A DNA stretch of 49,125 nucleotides, taken from contig CACYRK010000024.1 in the NCBI GenBank assembly GCA_902776835.1, positions 1 through 49,125 on the forward strand. Reading direction: 5' to 3'. Below, in pieces: positions 1-8,497 of the stretch. The notes below the pieces were generated by a model, which was not told where the DNA came from, searched no databases, and was given only the letters and a program-made list of their open reading frames with translations. The stretch comes from an uncultured Bacteroidales bacterium (lineage in GTDB: Bacteria; Bacteroidota; Bacteroidia; Bacteroidales; Muribaculaceae). A program made the position numbers and the translations under genes. Position 1 is the first letter of the stretch, and each line of letters starts with the position of its first letter.

Positions 1-35
1 GCGCTCACCGCCCCGACTTGGGGCGAAAAGCGGTG

Positions 36-67
36 CAAAATTACTGCTCCCGGACGACATGGCCAAA
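36..67 (-). promoter_or_regulatory. Leftward Bacteroidetes promoter leaving the window
   Basis: On the minus strand a perfect -7 box TAATTTTG (positions 43-36) is preceded by a TTTG -33 element (67-64) with a 20-bp spacer, the standard Bacteroidetes sigma-ABfr promoter. It would fire leftward into a gene outside the window, making 1-653 a divergent intergenic region. Confidence 0.6.
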
Positions 68-163
68 TTTTTTCGCGACTTTTTTTCAAAAAAATTTCAA
101 TGGAAACGCAACGGACTGAAAACCAGCCATGTGGGGAAAATGTTTTTTTCAAGCCAGAGGGGT

Positions 164-421
164 GGCCGCGACGAAGCCGCGGCATGGCGAACGGGGCTGC
201 GACACGGCTGGTGGTTGCTTGGGCGGCACGGCGGGCGGCACTGCGAGGGGGCCGCGACGGAGCCGCGGCATGGCGAACGGGCTGGGGCACGGCTGGTGGT
301 TGCCTGGGCGGCACGGCGAGGGGGCACTGCGAGGGGGCCGCGACGGAGCCGCGGCATGGCGAACGGGGTGGCGGCACGGCTGGGGGTGCCTGGGCGGCGG
401 CACTGCTGGCATGTGGCGGCA
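164..421. repeat. 86-bp GC-rich tandem repeat, three copies
   Basis: Three consecutive units start at 164, 250 and 336, so the period is exactly 86 bp. Each begins GGCCGCGACG(A/G)AGCCGCGGC, a small hairpin with GCCGCG/CGCGGC arms, followed by CATGGCGAACGGG. Copies 1 and 2 are nearly identical; copy 3 diverges towards its end. The period is not a multiple of three, and open frames through it on both strands look compositional, so I read it as non-coding. It lies between a leftward promoter and the nfnA promoter. Function unknown. Confidence 0.85.
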
Positions 422-496
422 GCACGGTGGCTGGGGGCTATATAATATATATAATAAGGTGTGAAGATGTGGGTGGATGAAAAAATATTGGAAAAA

Positions 497-530
497 TTGG
501 GGAAAGTCGGTGGAAAAAACTGTACCTTTG
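497..530 (+). promoter_or_regulatory. nfnA-gltA promoter
   Basis: A -7 box TACCTTTG is at 523-530 and a weak TTG -33 lies at about 497. The predicted start leaves a leader of roughly 115 nt before the nfnA ATG at 654. Confidence 0.55.
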
Positions 531-653
531 CATGTTGAAAAATGTGAGAGGTGTTCTGCCAGGCACTTGCACGCGTGGCAAATTGCGTTGCTTGAGACGC
601 CAGGACACTGTGTAACAACGATTTATATCAACTAATTAACTACATATCGTACT

Positions 654-1433
654 ATGAACAAAATCATTGCAAAAGAGAAATTCTCGGAGAATGTGACCAA
701 ACTTGTGGTTGAGGCTCCGCTTATTGCTCGTTCGCGCCGCGCTGGTCACTTTGTGATTGTGCGCTGTGGCGAGCAAGGCGAGCGCATCCCGCTGACGATT
801 GCCGACGGCGATGTGAAGGCTGGAACAATCACACTTGTTATTCAGAGCGTTGGCGACAGCACGCGCAAGATCTGCGCCCTTGAGCCGGGTGACTACCTGA
901 CCGACGTGGTGGGTCCTCTGGGCCAGGCTACCCACATCGAGAACTACGGCACCGTGCTGTGCTGCGGTGGCGGTGTTGGCGTTGCTCCCCTGCTGCCGAT
1001 TATCCGCGCCATGAAGGCTGCCGGCAACCGCGTGGTGAGTGTGCTGGCTGGTCGCAGCAAAGACCTGATTATCCTTGAAAAAGAAGTTCGCGAGTCGAGC
1101 GACGACGTGATTATCATGACCGATGACGGCAGTTACGGCAACAAGGGCCTTGTGACTGTGGGCGTCGAGGAAGTCATCAAGCGCGAGAAGGTTGACAAGT
1201 GCGTGACCATCGGTCCCGCCATCATGATGAAGTTTGTGTCGCTGCTGACCAAGAAATACGAGATTCCCACCGAGGCCTCGCTGAACGCCATCATGGTTGA
1301 CGGCACAGGCATGTGCGGTGCTTGCCGCGTGAGCGTAGGCGGCAAGGTGCGCTTTGTGTGCGTTGAGGGTCCGGAATTTGATGCTCACCAGATTGACTTT
1401 GACGAGTTGATGATGCGTTTAAAGAGTTATTAA
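654..1433 (+). CDS. nfnA: Ferredoxin-NADP reductase-type small subunit (NfnA/SudB-like)
   Basis: This is the FAD- and [2Fe-2S]-binding subunit of an NfnAB/sulfide dehydrogenase-type flavoprotein, a cytoplasmic complex that moves electrons between NADH, ferredoxin and NADPH. The 259 residues match the family length. Visible are an N-terminal FAD-binding beta barrel, the nucleotide-binding stretch CCGGGVGVAPLLP near residues 103-115, and a C-terminal cluster site with Asp216, Cys221, Cys224 and Cys236. The Asp plus three Cys pattern is the one known for NfnA iron-sulfur ligation. It is followed 35 bp downstream by its partner subunit, so the two are almost certainly one operon. Whether the complex bifurcates electrons, or acts only as a glutamate-synthase-like reductase, cannot be told from sequence. 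Confidence 0.9.
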   Translation: MNKIIAKEKFSENVTKLVVEAPLIARSRRAGHFVIVRCGEQGERIPLTIADGDVKAGTITLVIQSVGDSTRKICALEPGDYLTDVVGPLGQATHIENYGTVLCCGGGVGVAPLLPIIRAMKAAGNRVVSVLAGRSKDLIILEKEVRESSDDVIIMTDDGSYGNKGLVTVGVEEVIKREKVDKCVTIGPAIMMKFVSLLTKKYEIPTEASLNAIMVDGTGMCGACRVSVGGKVRFVCVEGPEFDAHQIDFDELMMRLKSY

Positions 1434-1468
1434 TCAGGCAATAAGCAACCATTAAACAGAACAATAAG

Positions 1469-2932
1469 ATGGAGAACAACAATAATACCAACAGTCGCGA
1501 CGAGCAATGGCGCGTAGAACTTCGCGGCAAGTTAACGGCAAAAGAACGCGCCGCCATTGAGCGCGTCGAGATGCCTCAACTCGATCCCAAATACCGCATC
1601 ACGTGCAACGAGGAGGTCAACCAGGGCATCAGCGCCGAGCAGGCTATGCGTGAGGCAAGCCGTTGCCTCGACTGCGCCAACCCCCAGTGCGTGACCGGCT
1701 GCCCGGTGAACATTAACATTCCCGGCTTCATCAAGAACATTGAGCGTGGCGACTTTGGTACCGCCGCCGCAGTTCTGAAAGAGACCAGTTCGCTTCCGGC
1801 AGTGTGCGGCCGCGTGTGCCCCCAGGAGAAGCAGTGCGAGAGCAAGTGCATCCACCTGAAGATGAAACACCCCGCCGTCGCCATTGGCTATCTGGAGCGT
1901 TTTGCCGCCGACTGGCAGCGCGAGCACGGCAGCCAGGAGACTCCGGCTGTCGCTCCGAGCAACGGCATCAAGGTGGCTGTGATTGGCAGCGGCCCCAGCG
2001 GCTTATCGTTTGCCGGCGACATGATTAAGCGCGGCTACGACGTGACGGTGTTTGAGGCGCTGCACGAGATTGGCGGCGTGCTGAAGTATGGCATTCCCGA
2101 GTTCCGCTTGCCCAACAAGATTGTCGACCACGAGATTGACGGCCTGCGCCAACTGGGTGTGAAATTCGAGAAAGACGTGCTCGTGGGCCGCACGGTCACT
2201 TACGACGACCTTCACGAGCAGGGCTTCAAGGGCGTGTTTGTGGGTTCAGGCGCTGGTTTCCCGCGCTTTATGGACATTCCTGGCGAGCAACTCAACGGCG
2301 TGATGTCGAGCAACGAGTATCTGACCCGCATCAACCTGATGAGCGCTGGCCGCGGAGGCGACACGCCGGTGATGATGGGCAAGACGATAGCCGTGATTGG
2401 TGGTGGCAACACCGCGATGGACTCGTCGCGCACCGCGTTGCGCATGGGTGCCGAGCGCGTGATTCTGGTGTATCGCCGCAGCGATGAGGAGATGCCCGCG
2501 CGCCGCGAGGAGATTGGCCACGCCAAGGAAGAGGGCGTGGAGTTCATGACGCTCCACAACCCCATTGAGTACCTTGGCGACGAGAAGGGCCACGTGAACA
2601 TGATGCGCGTTCAGCGCATGGAACTTGGCGAGCCCGATGCCAGCGGCCGCCGCTCACCGATTCCCGTGGAAGGCGCCATCGAGGACATTCCCGTCGACCT
2701 GGTGATTGTTGCTGTGGGCGTGTCGCCCAACCAACTTGTTCCGCGCTCGATCAGCGGTCTGGAGGTGAGCCGCCGCAACACCATCGTGGTCAACGAGGAG
2801 ACGATGCAGTCTAACGTCAGCGACCTGTATGCCGGTGGCGACATCGTGCGTGGCGGTGCCACGGTGATTCTCGCCATGGGCGATGGACGCCGTGCCGCAC
2901 TCAACATGCATGAGATGCTGATGAAGCAATAA
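1469..2932 (+). CDS. gltA: NADPH-dependent glutamate synthase small-subunit-like protein (GltA/NfnB/SudA)
   Basis: This is the large NfnB-type subunit, homologous to the glutamate synthase beta chain, with FAD and NADP(H) sites and two [4Fe-4S] clusters. In the 487 residues the N-terminal domain holds two cysteine sets (Cys66, 69, 74, 78 and Cys113, 117, 123, 127). An FAD dinucleotide fold GSGPSG follows at 173-178, then the second Rossmann motif GGGNTAMD around 310-318 for NADP(H). The C-terminal segment ends in the usual YAGGDIVRGGATVILAMGDG signature. Together with the upstream subunit it should form a cytoplasmic transhydrogenase-like complex. A strong terminator follows. The alternative name glutamate synthase is less likely because no large glutamate synthase subunit is present. 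Confidence 0.9.
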   Translation: MENNNNTNSRDEQWRVELRGKLTAKERAAIERVEMPQLDPKYRITCNEEVNQGISAEQAMREASRCLDCANPQCVTGCPVNINIPGFIKNIERGDFGTAAAVLKETSSLPAVCGRVCPQEKQCESKCIHLKMKHPAVAIGYLERFAADWQREHGSQETPAVAPSNGIKVAVIGSGPSGLSFAGDMIKRGYDVTVFEALHEIGGVLKYGIPEFRLPNKIVDHEIDGLRQLGVKFEKDVLVGRTVTYDDLHEQGFKGVFVGSGAGFPRFMDIPGEQLNGVMSSNEYLTRINLMSAGRGGDTPVMMGKTIAVIGGGNTAMDSSRTALRMGAERVILVYRRSDEEMPARREEIGHAKEEGVEFMTLHNPIEYLGDEKGHVNMMRVQRMELGEPDASGRRSPIPVEGAIEDIPVDLVIVAVGVSPNQLVPRSISGLEVSRRNTIVVNEETMQSNVSDLYAGGDIVRGGATVILAMGDGRRAALNMHEMLMKQ

Positions 2933-2959
2933 GTCTAAGTTGCTTAATAAGCGATATTT

Positions 2960-3005
2960 CCACGGCCAGTGCCACCCAAGAGTGACGCTGGCCGTGGGTG
3001 TTTTT
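2960..3005 (+). terminator. Intrinsic terminator of nfnA-gltA
   Basis: A 10-bp perfect stem (CCACGGCCAG/CTGGCCGTGG, 2960-2969 and 2988-2997) is followed by a T-rich stretch ending near 3005. Confidence 0.85.
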
Positions 3006-3082
3006 ACTACCGAAAGCCGTAATTAGGCCAAAACGTTTTTTGCACAAAAAACGCTGTCGACAAGAAAAAAAATCGACAAAAG

Positions 3083-3114
3083 TTTGTTGATTCATTACAT
3101 ATTGATTAAATTTG
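3083..3114 (+). promoter_or_regulatory. Promoter of the LytTR-caspase operon
   Basis: TTTG at 3083-3086 and -7 TAAATTTG at 3107-3114 are separated by 20 bp, a textbook Bacteroidetes promoter. The start codon at 3159 implies a short leader of about 38 nt. Confidence 0.7.
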
Positions 3115-3158
3115 TGGCCAAAAGCATTAACACATAATCATTCTAACACCGACACAAG

Positions 3159-3521
3159 ATGGCAAAAATTTGTTACAACAGTCGCGACGAACTTGTGATG
3201 CTTGACCTGAACAATGTGGCATGCATCCAGGCCGAGAGTAATTACACACATTTAATATATATGTGCGGCGAGCGCATGATGCTGGCCACCGGCATCAGCA
3301 AGATTGAGGAGATGGTTGCGCAGGCGTTTATCAGCAGCGGCGAGTCGTGCCCGTTTATCCGTCTGGGCCGCAGTTGCATGATTAACCAGCAATTTCTCCA
3401 GCGCATCGACACACTCAAGCAAGTGGTTACGTTAGGCGACTTCCAGGGTCATCACCTCACCATCAAGGTGCCGAAGAAAATGATTCGCGCCTACAAAGAG
3501 AGTGTTCAATCTCAGTTTTAG
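3159..3521 (+). CDS. Stand-alone LytTR-type DNA-binding protein
   Basis: The 120-residue protein is essentially one LytTR DNA-binding domain. It shows the characteristic start (VACIQAESNYTHLIY, residues about 20-34), a central SKIEEM helix, the FIRLGRSCMIN segment and a C-terminal beta strand. There is no receiver domain and no membrane segment, so it is a minimal regulator without a recognisable sensor. It sits 23 bp upstream of a caspase-like protease gene in the same operon. By inference it may control that gene or the acidic-protein genes that follow. Known LytTR domains bind direct repeats upstream of promoters. No partner histidine kinase is encoded in the window. Confidence 0.85.
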   Translation: MAKICYNSRDELVMLDLNNVACIQAESNYTHLIYMCGERMMLATGISKIEEMVAQAFISSGESCPFIRLGRSCMINQQFLQRIDTLKQVVTLGDFQGHHLTIKVPKKMIRAYKESVQSQF

Positions 3522-3544
3522 AAATTAACCATCACCCTATCCCT

Positions 3545-4279
3545 ATGAAACGAATACTATTTTTACTTGCAATTGTAATGATTGCAAGCGCGAGTGCTTT
3601 TTCACAGAAAACCTACACGCTGATTACCGCCATCAGCAATTACGACCAGCGAATCCGCCCCGAGTGCCCCGACCTGCCGATGACCACCGACGCGGCAAAG
3701 CGCCTGCAGCCCGTGCTGAAGAAACAAAGTTCGAAGGTGGCCGTCCTTACGGGCAAGCATGCCACCCACGACAACATTCTTGCCAAGTTGCGCGGCATCT
3801 GCGCCAAGGCCGGCAAGAACGACCGCGTGATTTTCTACTACGGCGGGCACGGCGGTGCTGAGGGTTGCCTGAGCGCCTACGACAAGAACGTGTATTACAC
3901 CGAGTTGGTGAAGATTTTCTCGAAATGCAAGGCAAAATACGTGATTTGCTTCTTCGACGCGTGCTACTCAGGGTCGTCGAAGCGCAGCGCCTCGCAGTTC
4001 GACTGGACGCAGAGCCGCATCCCAGGCTTGATACTCTTCACGTCGAGCCGCGCCAACGAGGCGTCGATAGGCAGCAGCGTTAACAACGCCGGCTATTTCA
4101 CCAACGCACTGATTAACGGATTGCGCGGCCAGTCGGACAAAAACCACGACCGCAACGTCACCGCACTTGAGTTGTTCACCTTCATCCACGGCGACGTGAA
4201 ACAGCGCAGCGGAGGCTCTCAAAATCCGCAACTTATCACCAACAAAGAGAACCGCAACGTGATTATCGCACGTTGGTAA
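3545..4279 (+). CDS. Secreted caspase-family (C14) cysteine peptidase
   Basis: This 244-residue protein begins with a clear signal peptide (hydrophobic residues 4-19, cleavage around AFS-Q21). A single caspase/metacaspase-like domain follows. The catalytic dyad is visible as His102 in YYGGHGG and Cys140 in FFDACYSGSS. There is no death-domain, WD40 or other partner domain, and the C-terminus ends soon after the fold, so the enzyme is a minimal exported peptidase. Family knowledge: bacterial C14 enzymes act on basic or acidic P1 residues, and the preference cannot be read here. It is co-transcribed with the LytTR regulator and lies directly upstream of three Asp-rich membrane proteins. A functional link is an inference from proximity. 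Confidence 0.88.
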   Translation: MKRILFLLAIVMIASASAFSQKTYTLITAISNYDQRIRPECPDLPMTTDAAKRLQPVLKKQSSKVAVLTGKHATHDNILAKLRGICAKAGKNDRVIFYYGGHGGAEGCLSAYDKNVYYTELVKIFSKCKAKYVICFFDACYSGSSKRSASQFDWTQSRIPGLILFTSSRANEASIGSSVNNAGYFTNALINGLRGQSDKNHDRNVTALELFTFIHGDVKQRSGGSQNPQLITNKENRNVIIARW

Positions 4280-4338
4280 CGCCAAGCGGTGCATTTCGTC
4301 AGAAAAAGTGTATAACTCACACAAGAAGACGGAAAAAA

Positions 4339-4371
4339 TTTGCAAACCAGTGTCGCCAGGTGCTAACTTTG
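4339..4371 (+). promoter_or_regulatory. Promoter of acidic paralogue 1
   Basis: TTTG 4339-4342, 21-bp spacer, TAACTTTG 4364-4371. The preceding TTTCGTCAGAAAA and CACAAGA stretches recur upstream of the next two genes. Confidence 0.75.
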
Positions 4372-4416
4372 CAACGTAAACGAAACAAATTTATTAACAC
4401 ATAAAACAACACAACA

Positions 4417-5337
4417 ATGGAAGAGTACAACAATTTCAACAACGAGGAGTTGAATCCTGAGATGAATGAGAAGAAAGACAACACGGGTGCACGCGTGGCA
4501 GCAATTGGTGGTGCCGTTCTCGCGTCGGCAGCCGGCGGTGCAGGAATCGCTTATGCCGCTACCCACTGGCCCGACGGTGACCAAGAAGAGGCCGCCGAGG
4601 AAGTTCTCGACGAAGTTGCTAACGAAGGCCACGAGGTGAAAGACGTGAAGGTCATTGTCAAGGTTAAAGAGGATCCCGAACCCCCGAAGGACGACGAGCC
4701 CGTAGACTTCATCTCGATCAACAACCTGAAGGTTGTGGACATGGGTCACACCGAGATCAACGGCCAGGAAGTGGCTTACTGCGTGGTTCAAGAGCCCGTG
4801 ACCGAGGATTACTACTACATGTACGACGTTGACAACGACCAGGTGTTTGACGTGATTGCCAACCAGGATGGCGAGTACGCATTCTTCGATCAGACCAACC
4901 CGCTGGAGACTATCAGTTACGCCGACGCCTTTGAGCACGTCGACGACCAGGAACTGATGGCCCGCATGATTGCCGAGGGCGAGACCCCCGCACAGTGGGA
5001 AGCCAACCAGATGATGATGGCCGACGCCGATCCGGTTGACTTTGCCACCGACATCAGCATCGACGACAATGACGACACTGCCGACGTCGACATGGTTTCG
5101 ACCCAAGACGACGATGACGATGTGGTTATCGCCAGCGAGCCCCAGCCCCTCGATGATGATGGCTACATGGCCGAAGAGCCCCTGCCCCAGGAGGTAGACG
5201 TAGACCCAATGGCCGACACCATTGCCGAGGACGTGTATGAGCCGGATCCCACTACCGACGACATGATGGCCGACATTTCGCCCATCGACGATCCCGTCAT
5301 CGACGACATCGCTCCAATCGACGACACCATTGCATAA
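4417..5337 (+). CDS. Acidic single-pass membrane protein, paralogue 1 (unknown family)
   Basis: I do not recognise this 306-residue protein. A short polar N-terminus with basic residues (KK19-20, R26) precedes an Ala/Gly-rich membrane segment at about 27-48. This predicts an N-in topology with the rest exported. A region around 105-160 contains a small domain shared with its two downstream paralogues (NNLKVVDMG ... YMYDVDNDQVFDVI), including an Asp-rich calcium-loop-like DVDNDQVFD. The remainder is overwhelmingly Asp/Glu and ends in DDMMADISPIDD and a terminal DDTIA. It has its own promoter and terminator. The three paralogues, the caspase-like protease upstream and the Sel1 protein downstream form one neighbourhood. 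The function is unknown; divalent-cation binding is only suggested by composition. Confidence 0.8.
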   Translation: MEEYNNFNNEELNPEMNEKKDNTGARVAAIGGAVLASAAGGAGIAYAATHWPDGDQEEAAEEVLDEVANEGHEVKDVKVIVKVKEDPEPPKDDEPVDFISINNLKVVDMGHTEINGQEVAYCVVQEPVTEDYYYMYDVDNDQVFDVIANQDGEYAFFDQTNPLETISYADAFEHVDDQELMARMIAEGETPAQWEANQMMMADADPVDFATDISIDDNDDTADVDMVSTQDDDDDVVIASEPQPLDDDGYMAEEPLPQEVDVDPMADTIAEDVYEPDPTTDDMMADISPIDDPVIDDIAPIDDTIA

Positions 5338-5362
5338 GCATCGCAAAGCATAAGGCTTAAAG

Positions 5363-5395
5363 AGTGCCAGGGTTAGTTCCCTGGCGCTTTTTTTT
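5363..5395 (+). terminator. Terminator after acidic paralogue 1
   Basis: The stem AGTGCCAGGG/CCCTGGCGCT (one G-T pair), a short loop and a run of eight T define a strong intrinsic terminator. Confidence 0.85.
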
Positions 5396-5486
5396 GATAA
5401 AAACGGGGTGGTTGGGAGGGCTCAGGGAATGGAATTTGTCGTTTCGTCAAGAAAACCCCACATCTCGCACAAGATAGGTGAAAAAA

Positions 5487-5519
5487 TTTGGAAAACGGCG
5501 GTTGGAGGTTGTAATTTTG
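5487..5519 (+). promoter_or_regulatory. Promoter of acidic paralogue 2
   Basis: TTTG 5487-5490, 21-bp spacer, TAATTTTG 5512-5519. Upstream TTTCGTCAAGAAAA and GCACAAGA repeat the layout seen before paralogues 1 and 3. Confidence 0.75.
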
Positions 5520-5565
5520 TAACGTAAACAAAAAAACAATAATAACACCATAAAACGACACAACA

Positions 5566-6954
5566 ATGGAAACGAACAATTTCAATCAGAACGAGAACAT
5601 CAACATGATGGACAGTGAGAACACTGTGCTTAACACCATGACCGCTGCACGCGAGGAGTATGCCGCCAATCCTGAGAACCAGGACGGCAACGGCAAGAAG
5701 CGCGCCGCCCTGGTCTTTGGTGCTGTGGCTGGCGTAGCCGGTGCTGCCGGTGCCGCTGTGCTGGCAAACCATCTGTGGAATGACAATCCCGAGGCTGAGG
5801 TCGACCCCAACGAGGAGCCCGAGGCCGAAGAGCAAGCCGTCGAAGAGCAAGCCGCCGAAGCGCACACCAGCAAGGATGAGCCCGACGTGGTGATTCGCCA
5901 AGAGATTGTCCACATCAAGCCCACCCCTGTCCAGGAGCCCAATGTGGAAGTCAACCCGGTGACTCCCGTGACCCCGGTGACTCCGGTAGATCCGGTGAAT
6001 CCTGTCGAGCCCGGCAATGGCGGCAACGTCGAGCCTGAGGCTCAGGACTACCTCAGCGCCCACAACCTGCACGTGGAGGCAATGGGCTACATGGACCTGC
6101 TGGACGACGGCACCGAGTATCTGGTGGCTGTGGTGAGCACCCCCGAAGGCGACAAATATGTGCTGATCGACGCCGACCACGACGAGGTGTTCGACATCGT
6201 GACACTGCCCGACGAGGATCTCACCATTGTCGACTGGCTCGACAATAATGACCCCAGCACCTTTGTCGACCGCGACATGGTTGCCGAGCACATCGAGGCC
6301 CAGGAAGGCATCATCATTGACAATGATACTGACGTGGCACTGGTCGACGACACCAACGACACCGCTCTGGTCGATGACGATGACATTGACGACAGCGACG
6401 AGACCGACGACGCCACTCTGATTACCGACGACAACATTGACGACAACGACGATAACGGTGACAACGACATCACCGACGTCGACAACGACCCGATGGCCGA
6501 CATCGCACAGGCCGATGTCACCCCGGCCGACGAGGTTAACAGGGAGGCCTACGACGCCACGCTGAACAACGATATGATGGCCGACATAACGACTGTCGAC
6601 GGCACCCAGACCGACGATGTTAACAGGGAGACCTACGACAATACGCTGAACGACGACATGATGGCCGACATAACGACTGTCGACGGCACCACCATCGACA
6701 ATGTGGATACAATGGGCGACGAGATAGATGACAGCCACGGCACCACGCCGAACGACGACATGATGGCCGACATAATGCCCGTCGACGACGCCACAATCGA
6801 CAACGTCGACCCGATTGGCGACCTCGCCCAGAACGACGACTTGAACGAGGACACCTTCGATCCCACGCTGAACGACGACATGATGGCCGACATTTCGCCC
6901 ATCGAAGAGGCTCCCATCGACAATATCGACCCGATCGACGATGTAATCGCATAA
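5566..6954 (+). CDS. Acidic single-pass membrane protein, paralogue 2 with DMMADI repeats
   Basis: This 462-residue member of the unknown acidic family has a polar N-terminus of about 43 residues, KKR at 44-46, and an Ala/Gly-rich membrane helix at about 46-68. A Glu-rich linker follows, then a PVTPVTPVTPV proline spacer (near 130). Next comes the shared small domain (HNLHVEAMGYMDLL ... LIDADHDEVFDIV, about 165-205) with the Asp-loop DADHDEVFD. The C-terminal third is a degenerate tandem array in which DMMADI recurs four times and PMADIA once, separated by stretches such as TVDGT, NREXYD and DNVDPI. It ends in DDVIA. The array is the longest of the three paralogues, so unit number seems to vary. 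There are no catalytic motifs. Confidence 0.8.
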   Translation: METNNFNQNENINMMDSENTVLNTMTAAREEYAANPENQDGNGKKRAALVFGAVAGVAGAAGAAVLANHLWNDNPEAEVDPNEEPEAEEQAVEEQAAEAHTSKDEPDVVIRQEIVHIKPTPVQEPNVEVNPVTPVTPVTPVDPVNPVEPGNGGNVEPEAQDYLSAHNLHVEAMGYMDLLDDGTEYLVAVVSTPEGDKYVLIDADHDEVFDIVTLPDEDLTIVDWLDNNDPSTFVDRDMVAEHIEAQEGIIIDNDTDVALVDDTNDTALVDDDDIDDSDETDDATLITDDNIDDNDDNGDNDITDVDNDPMADIAQADVTPADEVNREAYDATLNNDMMADITTVDGTQTDDVNRETYDNTLNDDMMADITTVDGTTIDNVDTMGDEIDDSHGTTPNDDMMADIMPVDDATIDNVDPIGDLAQNDDLNEDTFDPTLNDDMMADISPIEEAPIDNIDPIDDVIA

Positions 6955-7047
6955 ATCACCCACCCCTTGTGCCAATCGACCGGCGACCCCGAAACCCCAT
7001 CATTTGGTCAAGAAAAGCCCTCGATTGGCACAAGATGCCGTTAAAAA

Positions 7048-7080
7048 TTTGCTGCACGGCCTACACAAGTGGTAACTTTG
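7048..7080 (+). promoter_or_regulatory. Promoter of acidic paralogue 3
   Basis: TTTG 7048-7051, 21-bp spacer, TAACTTTG 7073-7080. GGTCAAGAAAA and GCACAAGATG precede it as in the other two promoters. Confidence 0.75.
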
Positions 7081-7108
7081 CAACAGAAACAAAAAAAACG
7101 ACACAATT

Positions 7109-8440
7109 ATGAATACACAAGAAAACATCATCATCAACGAGGAGGCTACCTCACTGGCTTCTGGTGCTCCGATGAACGCTACGGAGATTGCTGAAAAGCG
7201 TAACAACCTGCGCAGCCGCATCGCAGCCGCTATCGCTGTGGGTGCTATTGGCGGCGGTGCCGCTGCCGCCGGCGTAGTCGCCGTGGTGAACGACGACGAC
7301 GATGAAGCCCTCGACGTGAACTTGATTGCCGAGGACAACGAGAACACCGACGCTGCCGAGAAGCACGAGACCGTGCGCGAGGAGCATGTGATTGAGCGCC
7401 GCGTGGTCGTGGATCGCCCACAACAGCAGAATCATGTGGCTCAGCGCGGCAACGCCGACGCTCCCCAACCCGCAACCAACACCCCGGGCACTACCAGCGA
7501 CAATGGCGACAATGGCAACACTGGCGCCGAGGGTCATCAGACCCAGCCCCATGTAGAGCGCGACCCCGATGCCATCGACCCCAATAAGGTGAGCGACGAC
7601 ATCCTGGATGCTCACGAGATCGACAGCACCGACCTGGAAGGCACCGACCTGCTGGAAGAGCAGGGACTCACCCCTGTGGAAGTGGGCACAATCAACGTCG
7701 AAGGAACCGACATGACTGTCGTACGCCTGGTAAACGAGAGCGGCAACGAATACTGCTTTGTCGACTCAAATGGCGACGGACAAATCGACGGCGTCCTCTA
7801 CCCCAACGGACAAATGGAGGCCTTCGACGGCTACGGTTACACAGTCAACGATTTGGCTGCCCGCGTGCAAGACGGCGGATTCGGTGGCGACGGATATCTG
7901 GATCCTCTTCCCAACTTGGTTGCCGACAACCCGATGGTCGACATCATCGACCCGAATCGTCCCGACGCCACGATGGACGACGACTTGCTGGCAAGTTACT
8001 CACCCGTCACCGAACTCAGCATCGAAGATGACACCACGCTCAGCGACGACGAACTGGTGTCGCAAGTGGTGCCGAACGACAGCGCAAGTTACTTGGGCAG
8101 CGAATCGGGCGCAACCTACTTCAGCACCGATGCCGATGTGGTTGCCGTCGACGAGACCGATATTGTTGACGTTGACGCCTTGGCCGACGTGTCGCCCATC
8201 GACGATGACTACACCGCCGACAACGACCTCACCGCCGATAACGACATCACTGTCGACAGCGACATTGTTACCGACGACGACTATGCTGCCGATGACGACT
8301 TCGCCAGTGTCGACACCACGGTCGACGACTTCGACCCCACGGTTGACACCAGCCTCGACCTTAATGCCGGCAACGACATCATGGCCAATGAGGACCTGGG
8401 CGGAGGCGAAAACTTCAGCGCCGACGATTTCATCGCATAA
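7109..8440 (+). CDS. Acidic single-pass membrane protein, paralogue 3
   Basis: This is the most diverged of the three paralogues (443 residues). A cytoplasmic-type N-terminus (about 36 residues, ending NLRSR) leads into an Ala/Gly membrane segment at about 37-60. An acidic and Gln/Asn-rich linker follows. The shared domain carries the clearest calcium-binding-like loop of the family, DSNGDGQID (around 220). The C-terminal half is Asp-rich with SPIDDDY, TADND and TVDD repeats, and finishes DDFIA, matching the DxIA ends of the other two. No terminator separates it from the Sel1 gene 57 bp downstream, so the two may be co-transcribed. Function unknown. Confidence 0.78.
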   Translation: MNTQENIIINEEATSLASGAPMNATEIAEKRNNLRSRIAAAIAVGAIGGGAAAAGVVAVVNDDDDEALDVNLIAEDNENTDAAEKHETVREEHVIERRVVVDRPQQQNHVAQRGNADAPQPATNTPGTTSDNGDNGNTGAEGHQTQPHVERDPDAIDPNKVSDDILDAHEIDSTDLEGTDLLEEQGLTPVEVGTINVEGTDMTVVRLVNESGNEYCFVDSNGDGQIDGVLYPNGQMEAFDGYGYTVNDLAARVQDGGFGGDGYLDPLPNLVADNPMVDIIDPNRPDATMDDDLLASYSPVTELSIEDDTTLSDDELVSQVVPNDSASYLGSESGATYFSTDADVVAVDETDIVDVDALADVSPIDDDYTADNDLTADNDITVDSDIVTDDDYAADDDFASVDTTVDDFDPTVDTSLDLNAGNDIMANEDLGGGENFSADDFIA

Positions 8441-8497
8441 ACAATTACAAATCAGAGATTTAAAAATATACATCACATATTAAACAAATTAGTTACA

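Noticed and set aside
164..421. CRISPR array
   Set aside because: The whole 86-bp unit repeats, with no distinction between short repeats and unique spacers, and there are no cas genes.
97..618. Arg/Pro/Ala-rich open frames across the 86-bp repeats
   Set aside because: The period of 86 is not divisible by three, so each unit is read in another frame; there is no promoter fitting and no family resemblance.
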